From positions 1-10,899 of the forward strand of contig DYJB01000052.1 of assembly GCA_020723365.1 (NCBI GenBank): a stretch of 10,899 nucleotides of DNA. Reading direction: 5' to 3'. Of the stretch, positions 7,407 through 10,899 are shown one piece after another (the first letter of the stretch is position 1; each line of letters opens with the position of its first letter). The DNA is from Candidatus Aquidulcis sp. (GTDB taxonomy: Bacteria > Chloroflexota > Anaerolineae > Anaerolineales > E44-bin32). Under the pieces are notes generated by a model. It was not told the origin of the DNA. It did not search any database and saw nothing but the letters and a program-made list of their open reading frames with translations. Both the position numbers and the translations under genes were made by a program.

Positions 7407-8539
7407 GCCTTGCCTCCGGAGTAGAACGCCCGGACCGCCTCGCCCACACGTTGCACCTCATCGTCACGCAACTCGGGGAACACCGGCAGGTTGATCAGCT
7501 CACCGGCCAGGCGTGCGGCCACCGGGACATCCGCGGCCGTGTAGCCGAGTCCGGCGTAGCACGGCTGCAGCGGCACCGGTGTGCGGTAGATCGTTTGGGC
7601 GCCGATCCCACGCCCCTCGAGGAAGGCCACCAGCTCGTCGCGGCGCGGCACGAACGGCGTGTACAGGTAGTACACGTGCCGGCAATCGGCGCTCTCAACA
7701 GGCAGGCGCAGCGGCAGGCCCGCCAGGAGCTCGCGGTAGCGGCGGGCGATCCCCCGGCGCTGTTCGATCCAGCCTTCCAGGTGCCGCAGCTTGACCTGCA
7801 GGATGGCCGCCTGCATCGGGTCCAGACGCTCCTGGTAGCCGACGACCAGGTGGGTGCCCTTGACCTCCTGGCCCATGTAGCGCAGCACGCGCAACCTCTT
7901 CGCCAGGTCGGCATCGTTGGTGACGATGACGCCGGCGTCGCCGTAGGCGCCCAGCACCTTCGACGGGTAGAAGGAGAAGGCGGCCGCGTCGCCCAGCGAT
8001 CCGGCGCGCCTGCCTTTGTACGTTGCGCCGTGGGCATGGGAGGCGTCCTCGAGCACGCGCAGCCTGTGCTTGCGCGCCACCTGCATCAGCGGGTCCATAT
8101 CCACCGGGTGGCCGTACAGATGGACCGGGATGATGACCTTGGTGCGCGGCGTGATGTGCCCCTCGAGGGCGGACACGTCCAGGTTGGCGTAGACGGGGTC
8201 GACGTCGACAAACACTGGCTTGGCCCCCAGGTAGCTGATGGCGAAGGCCGTGGCGACGTAGGTGTTGGCCTGCGTGATGACCTCATCGCCCGGGCCGACG
8301 CCCATGGCAGCCAGCGCCAGCTGCAGCGCCGCTGTGCCGCTGCTGATGCCGATGGCGTGCTCGACGCCGCAGTAGCGGGCGTAGTCGCGCTCGAACTCCT
8401 CCAGGACAGGGCCCAGCGTGTACTTGCCCGAGGGCAGGACCCGGTCGATGGCTGCGTGGATCTCGTCGGCGATCGGTCCATACTGGCGCGTGAGGTCTTC
8501 GGCAGGGATCGGATCCGGGGTCACGGTAGGCGATGGCAT
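7403..8539 (-). CDS. DegT/DnrJ/EryC1/StrS-family PLP aminotransferase, standard form
   Basis: This 378-residue enzyme has the normal length and motifs of sugar aminotransferases acting on keto sugars, often nucleotide-linked, with Glu or Gln as amino donor. Landmarks are SGKYTLGPVLEEFE (37-50), the phosphate loop ISSGTAALQLA (65-75), Asp165 in LEDASHAHGATYKG (binds the PLP nitrogen), and the Schiff-base Lys194 in SFYPSKVLGAYGDAG. RLDPMQAAIL and the C-terminal LPVFPELRDDEV also match the family. It is closer to the mainstream DesV/WecE-like group than the long paralogue at 1322-2701. ATG at 8539 is preceded by GGAG at 7 bases and lies 19 bp after the repressor gene. Its TGA overlaps the GH4 fusion start as ATGA. 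The two proteins are therefore probably translated together, which suggests that the GH4-generated keto compound, or a relative of it, could be its substrate (inference). Confidence 0.92.
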   Translation of the reverse strand: MPSPTVTPDPIPAEDLTRQYGPIADEIHAAIDRVLPSGKYTLGPVLEEFERDYARYCGVEHAIGISSGTAALQLALAAMGVGPGDEVITQANTYVATAFAISYLGAKPVFVDVDPVYANLDVSALEGHITPRTKVIIPVHLYGHPVDMDPLMQVARKHRLRVLEDASHAHGATYKGRRAGSLGDAAAFSFYPSKVLGAYGDAGVIVTNDADLAKRLRVLRYMGQEVKGTHLVVGYQERLDPMQAAILQVKLRHLEGWIEQRRGIARRYRELLAGLPLRLPVESADCRHVYYLYTPFVPRRDELVAFLEGRGIGAQTIYRTPVPLQPCYAGLGYTAADVPVAARLAGELINLPVFPELRDDEVQRVGEAVRAFYSGGKA

Positions 8540-8558
8540 CGTCGGTCTCCAGAAGCGA

Positions 8559-9329
8559 TCAGCGGCGCAGGCGCACGGCGTGGAAGGTGATCCAGTCGCC
8601 GCGATGGTGGTCCTGCGAGTAGATCATCGGCTGTCCGGTCGTGTCGAAGTTGACCTGGTCCATGCGCAGCCAGGCGGTGGCGGGGGCGACGCCGACCCTG
8701 CGGGCCAGCGGCGGCGGAAGCGTCACGGCGCGCACCTCGGATTGGGCGTGCCCGAGCACGCGGCCGCTGCGGGCTTCGATCAGCTCCAGCAGCGAGCCCT
8801 GGAAGTCGCGCCGCCTCCACGTCGGGCCGAGGAGCGCTTCGGGCAGGATGTCGACCGAGTAGATCACCGGGCCGGCGCGCTGCGTCCATACGCGCTCGAG
8901 GTGGATGACCGGCGTGCCGGGAGCCAGCTGCAGCGCCCGCGACACGACCTCGTCTGCCTCACGACGTGACACCTCCAGCAGGCGCACGCCGGCGCGGATG
9001 CGGTGCTCCTGGAGCAGCTCGCTCACGCCCCGCAGGCGGGATAGATCGGTGACGAGCGTTTCCGGGGCCGCGACCAGGAAGCGGCCGATCCCGTGCCGGG
9101 TGACGATGACGCCTTCCTGCTCGAGCAGCTGCAGGCCTTCGCGCAGCGTCGCCCGGCTGACGCCCAGCAGGGCGATCAGGTCCGGCTCGGTCGGGATCTG
9201 CTCGCCGGGGCGCAGGCCGCGCCGCGCCAGCAGTTCGAAGACGCGGTCGCGCACCTGCAGCCGCAGCGGCTTGGCGCGCGGCCGGGAGGACGCCGGGGCC
9301 GTGGTCGAGTGCGCAGAAGCGTCGGTCAT
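8559..9329 (-). CDS. GntR-family transcriptional regulator, HutC subfamily with UTRA domain
   Basis: This 256-residue DNA-binding regulator is probably the local repressor of the operon it heads. Residues 22-87 form the GntR winged helix: LRPGEQIPTEPDLIALLGV (39-57), SRATLREGLQLLEQEGVI and GIGRFL (80-85). Residues of about 110-253 form a UTRA effector domain, ending in the typical PMIYSQDHHRGDWITF (234-249). UTRA domains usually bind small sugars, sugar phosphates or related metabolites. The frame stays open to 9656, but translation of that stretch is low-complexity GC-rich sequence and crosses the promoter, so it is rejected. ATG 9359 lies inside the operator palindrome and would leave almost no leader. 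ATG 9329 follows a purine-rich GGGGAG, though 15 bases away, and is the best choice. It is first in the operon, consistent with autoregulation. Confidence 0.88.
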   Translation of the reverse strand: MTDASAHSTTAPASSRPRAKPLRLQVRDRVFELLARRGLRPGEQIPTEPDLIALLGVSRATLREGLQLLEQEGVIVTRHGIGRFLVAAPETLVTDLSRLRGVSELLQEHRIRAGVRLLEVSRREADEVVSRALQLAPGTPVIHLERVWTQRAGPVIYSVDILPEALLGPTWRRRDFQGSLLELIEARSGRVLGHAQSEVRAVTLPPPLARRVGVAPATAWLRMDQVNFDTTGQPMIYSQDHHRGDWITFHAVRLRR

Positions 9330-9354
9330 GGGTGCTGCCTGCCGCTCCCCTGCT

Positions 9355-9374
9355 GTCATCAGACGTCTGATGAC
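9355..9374. promoter_or_regulatory. Perfect 20-bp palindrome, probable operator of the GntR regulator
   Basis: GTCATCAGACGTCTGATGAC is identical to its own reverse complement over all 20 bases. It starts 3 bp after the -10 box of the divergently read (- strand) promoter and covers the expected transcription start, an ideal position for repression. GntR-family dimers bind short palindromes of this size, and the adjacent downstream gene encodes one. The sequence does not match the usual HutC-type GTnTAnAC consensus, so the assignment to this regulator rests on position and symmetry. Confidence 0.8.
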
Positions 9375-9377
9375 TCT

Positions 9378-9406
9378 ATCGTAGCGTCTGGCGCCCGCCC
9401 TGTCAA
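9378..9406 (-). promoter_or_regulatory. Sigma70-type promoter of the gntR-aminotransferase-GH4 fusion operon
   Basis: Read on the - strand, a consensus -35 TTGACA (9406-9401) is separated by exactly 17 bp from TACGAT (9383-9378), which matches four of six -10 positions. It lies about 50-75 bp before the chosen gntR start and faces the six-gene operon. The T/A content of these boxes stands out in otherwise GC-rich DNA. The operator palindrome follows immediately. Confidence 0.8.
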
Positions 9407-9620
9407 GCGGCGTGAGCCAGGGTCCCGGGCGGGAACGCCGCCTGCGCCGGCGGGCGAGGCCTGCGCCCGACAGGCACGCCGGTGTGGGCGGAGCTCGCCA
9501 CGCCCATCCCCCGCCCCCAGGGGGCGCGCCGACCTGGCGAGACCGAACCCGACCTGGATCGCCACGTCGGCTCCCCGCTGCGCTTCCGTTCCCTCCTCCG
9601 GGGCGGGAGCCGTCCAAACG
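9407..9620. other. Non-coding gap upstream of the operon promoter
   Basis: About 210 GC-rich bases lie between the -35 box of the operon promoter and the gcvPB terminator. No protein-like frame is supported. It contains an imperfect inverted repeat (arms 9529-9540 and 9559-9570, one mismatch, 18-base loop), a 9-base direct repeat CCGACCTGG at 9529 and 9549, and a small palindrome GCCCCC/GGGGGC (9513-9525). These could be regulator sites or RNA structure, or only a by-product of high GC. Confidence 0.5.
9529..9570. repeat. Imperfect inverted repeat with an internal direct repeat
   Basis: CCGACCTGGCGA (9529-9540) pairs with TCGCCACGTCGG (9559-9570) except for one C/C position, around an 18-base loop. 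The first nine bases, CCGACCTGG, recur at 9549-9557, exactly 20 bp downstream, close to two helical turns. It lies about 120 bp upstream of the operon -35 box. Function is unknown, and chance structure in GC-rich DNA is possible. Confidence 0.4.
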
Positions 9621-9648
9621 CCGGAGCGGCCCTCGCGGGCCGCTCCGG
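9621..9648 (-). terminator. GC-rich 12-bp hairpin, probable terminator of gcvPB
   Basis: CCGGAGCGGCCC (9621-9632) pairs perfectly with GGGCCGCTCCGG (9637-9648) around a 4-base loop. It begins about 32 bp after the gcvPB stop codon. On the - strand the stem is followed by CGTTTGG, so the T-tract is short. The position between the gcvPB end and a new promoter in the same direction supports a terminator that insulates the downstream operon. Confidence 0.72.
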
Positions 9649-9680
9649 AATCTCACGAGCGTCTCGGCGGCGTCAGCCGC

Positions 9681-10899
9681 TCAGCGCTTGGCCGGCTCGC
9701 CCAGTTCCGCCGGCCGGCAGCACAGCACCAGGTCCTTGGCGGCCTTGACCTCGTCCAGCCGCCCGACGGGCGTGACATGCGGGGCCGCGTGCAGGATGTC
9801 CGGATGGGTGCGGGCCTCCTCGGCGATCTTGATCATGGCCTCGGTGAAAGCATCCAGCACCTGCTTGGACTCGCTCTCCGTCGGCTCGATCATCAGCGCT
9901 TCGTGCACGATGAGCGGGAAGTAGTTCGTCGGCGGGTGGAAGCCGAAGTCCATCAGCCGTTTGGCCACGTCCAGCGCCCGGATGCCCGGCGCCTGCTCCC
10001 AGCGGCCTTCGGCCACGAACTCGTGCATGCAGATGCGATCGTAGGGCACATGGTACGTCTGGCGCAGCCGCACCCGCAGGTAGTTGGCGTTCAGGACGGC
10101 GTGGTCGGAGATCTCGCGCATGCCCGACTTGCCCTGCATGCGGATGTAGGCGTAGGCGCGCACCAGCATGCCGAAGTGGCCGTGGAAGGCCTTCACCCGG
10201 CCGATGGTCTTGGCCGGCATGACCAACCCGAAGAGCGGCGCCTCGTCCTCGTCGCCGGCCTCGATCACCTCCACCAGCGGGCCGGGGAGGAAGTCGGCCA
10301 GCTTCTCGCACACGCCCACCGGGCCCGAGCCAGGCCCGCCGCCGCCGTGCGGCATCGAGAAGGTCTTGTGCAGGTTGTAGTGCATGACGTCGATGCCCAG
10401 GTCGCCCGGCCGCACGATGCCCAGCAGCGCGTTCATGTTGGCGCCGTCACCGTACACCAGGCCGCCGCAGGCATGCACCTGCTCGACGACTTCCAGCATG
10501 TGCTCTTCGAACAGCCCCAGGGTGTTCGGGTTGGTGATCATCAGCCCGGCGACGGTGTCGTCGCAGGCGGCGCGCAGCGCCGCCAGGTCGACGTTGCCGC
10601 GCTCGTCCGACGGCAGCTCGATGACCTCCATGCCGCTCATGGCGGTGGAAGCCGGGTTGGTGCCGTGGGCCGAGTTGGGGATCAGGATCTTGGTGCGTCG
10701 AAGGTCGCCGCGGTCGCGGTGGTAGGCACGGATGATCAGGATGCCGGTCAGCTCGCCGTGGGCGCCGGCCGCCGGCTGCAGGCTGGTGGCCGCGAAGCCG
10801 CCGATCTCACACAGCCATTCCTGCAGCGAGTACATCAGCGCCAGGTTGCCCTGGGCCGTCTCGGGATCCTGCAGCGGGTGCGAGAAGGCGAAGCCGGGC
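9681..10899 (-). CDS. gcvPB: Glycine dehydrogenase (decarboxylating) subunit 2, 5' end outside the window
   Basis: This is the PLP-binding subunit of the two-subunit P-protein of the glycine cleavage system, which decarboxylates glycine and passes the aminomethyl group to the lipoyl arm of H-protein. The window holds the C-terminal 405 or so residues of a protein normally near 480-510; the frame is open to the right edge, so the ATG at 10835 is internal. Visible motifs are FAFSHPLQDPETAQGN and LMYSLQEWLCEIGGFA near the edge, IPNSAHGTNPAS, VYGDGANMNALLG, and the PLP lysine in HYNLHKTFSMPHGGGGPGSG (codon 10367-10365). The C-terminus TPVGRLDEVKAAKDLVL is also typical. Partners gcvPA, gcvH and gcvT are not seen and would be expected to the right. 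A terminator hairpin follows. It appears functionally separate from the sugar operon. Confidence 0.95.
   Translation of the reverse strand, partial: PGFAFSHPLQDPETAQGNLALMYSLQEWLCEIGGFAATSLQPAAGAHGELTGILIIRAYHRDRGDLRRTKILIPNSAHGTNPASTAMSGMEVIELPSDERGNVDLAALRAACDDTVAGLMITNPNTLGLFEEHMLEVVEQVHACGGLVYGDGANMNALLGIVRPGDLGIDVMHYNLHKTFSMPHGGGGPGSGPVGVCEKLADFLPGPLVEVIEAGDEDEAPLFGLVMPAKTIGRVKAFHGHFGMLVRAYAYIRMQGKSGMREISDHAVLNANYLRVRLRQTYHVPYDRICMHEFVAEGRWEQAPGIRALDVAKRLMDFGFHPPTNYFPLIVHEALMIEPTESESKQVLDAFTEAMIKIAEEARTHPDILHAAPHVTPVGRLDEVKAAKDLVLCCRPAELGEPAKR

Noticed and set aside
7451..8590. 379-codon open frame on the + strand
   Set aside because: Antisense to the DegT aminotransferase and low-complexity in translation, so a shadow frame.
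9330..9656. N-terminal extension of the GntR gene up to 9656
   Set aside because: It crosses the promoter, the operator and the upstream gap, and its translation is Gly/Arg/Ala-rich with no resemblance to GntR proteins. The open frame reflects lack of stop codons in GC-rich DNA.
10833..10835. ATG at 10835 as the start of gcvPB
   Set aside because: The same frame continues to the window edge with conserved family sequence (FAFSHPLQDPETAQGN), so this methionine is internal.

Overview
The window is GC-rich (roughly two-thirds G+C by eye), gene-dense and entirely bacterial in character, with no RNA genes, insertion sequences, CRISPR repeats or phage genes visible. The two-subunit form of glycine decarboxylase (gcvPB), an ECF-type transporter, and a carbohydrate operon combining a GH4 glycosidase, DegT-family aminotransferases and an FGGY kinase point to a GC-rich, possibly thermophilic lineage such as Chloroflexota (Anaerolineae/Thermoflexia-like). 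That assignment is an inference from gene content, not from a marker gene.

Layout. (1) Positions 1-1243, + strand: the 3' end of an ECF transporter ATPase gene followed 4 bp later by ecfT, the transmembrane coupling subunit; the substrate-binding S component is not in the window. (2) Positions 1267-1297: a perfect 13-bp hairpin in the convergent gap, probably a terminator. (3) Positions 1322-9329, - strand: six tightly packed genes forming one operon. In transcription order they are a GntR/HutC-type repressor with a UTRA ligand domain, a DegT-family PLP aminotransferase, a 761-residue fusion of a GH4 NAD-dependent (phospho)glycosidase with an iron-alcohol-dehydrogenase/glycerol-1-phosphate-dehydrogenase-like enzyme, a double-GNAT acetyltransferase, an FGGY carbohydrate kinase, and a second, longer and quite different DegT-family aminotransferase. 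Gaps run from 19 bp down to 4-base ATGA overlaps. (4) Positions 9355-9406: a strong sigma70-like promoter (TTGACA, 17 bp, TACGAT on the - strand) with a perfect 20-bp palindrome 3 bp downstream of the -10, a textbook autorepression site for the GntR protein and hence for the whole operon. (5) Positions 9621-9648: a 12-bp GC-rich hairpin acting as the likely terminator of the gene to the right. (6) Positions 9681-10899, - strand: most of gcvPB, cut by the right edge.

How the genes may work together. GH4 enzymes oxidise C3 of a sugar (often a 6-phosphate) with NAD+ to a 3-keto intermediate; DegT-family enzymes interconvert keto and amino groups on sugars and cyclitols; the Fe-ADH-like domain would reduce or oxidise a polyol or its phosphate; the FGGY kinase would phosphorylate a sugar or polyol; the acetyltransferase could acylate an amino group; and the UTRA domain of the repressor probably senses a (phospho)sugar. 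The set reads as an uncharacterised, inducible pathway for making or breaking down an amino sugar or aminocyclitol. The substrate cannot be read from the sequence. No transporter is in the operon itself.
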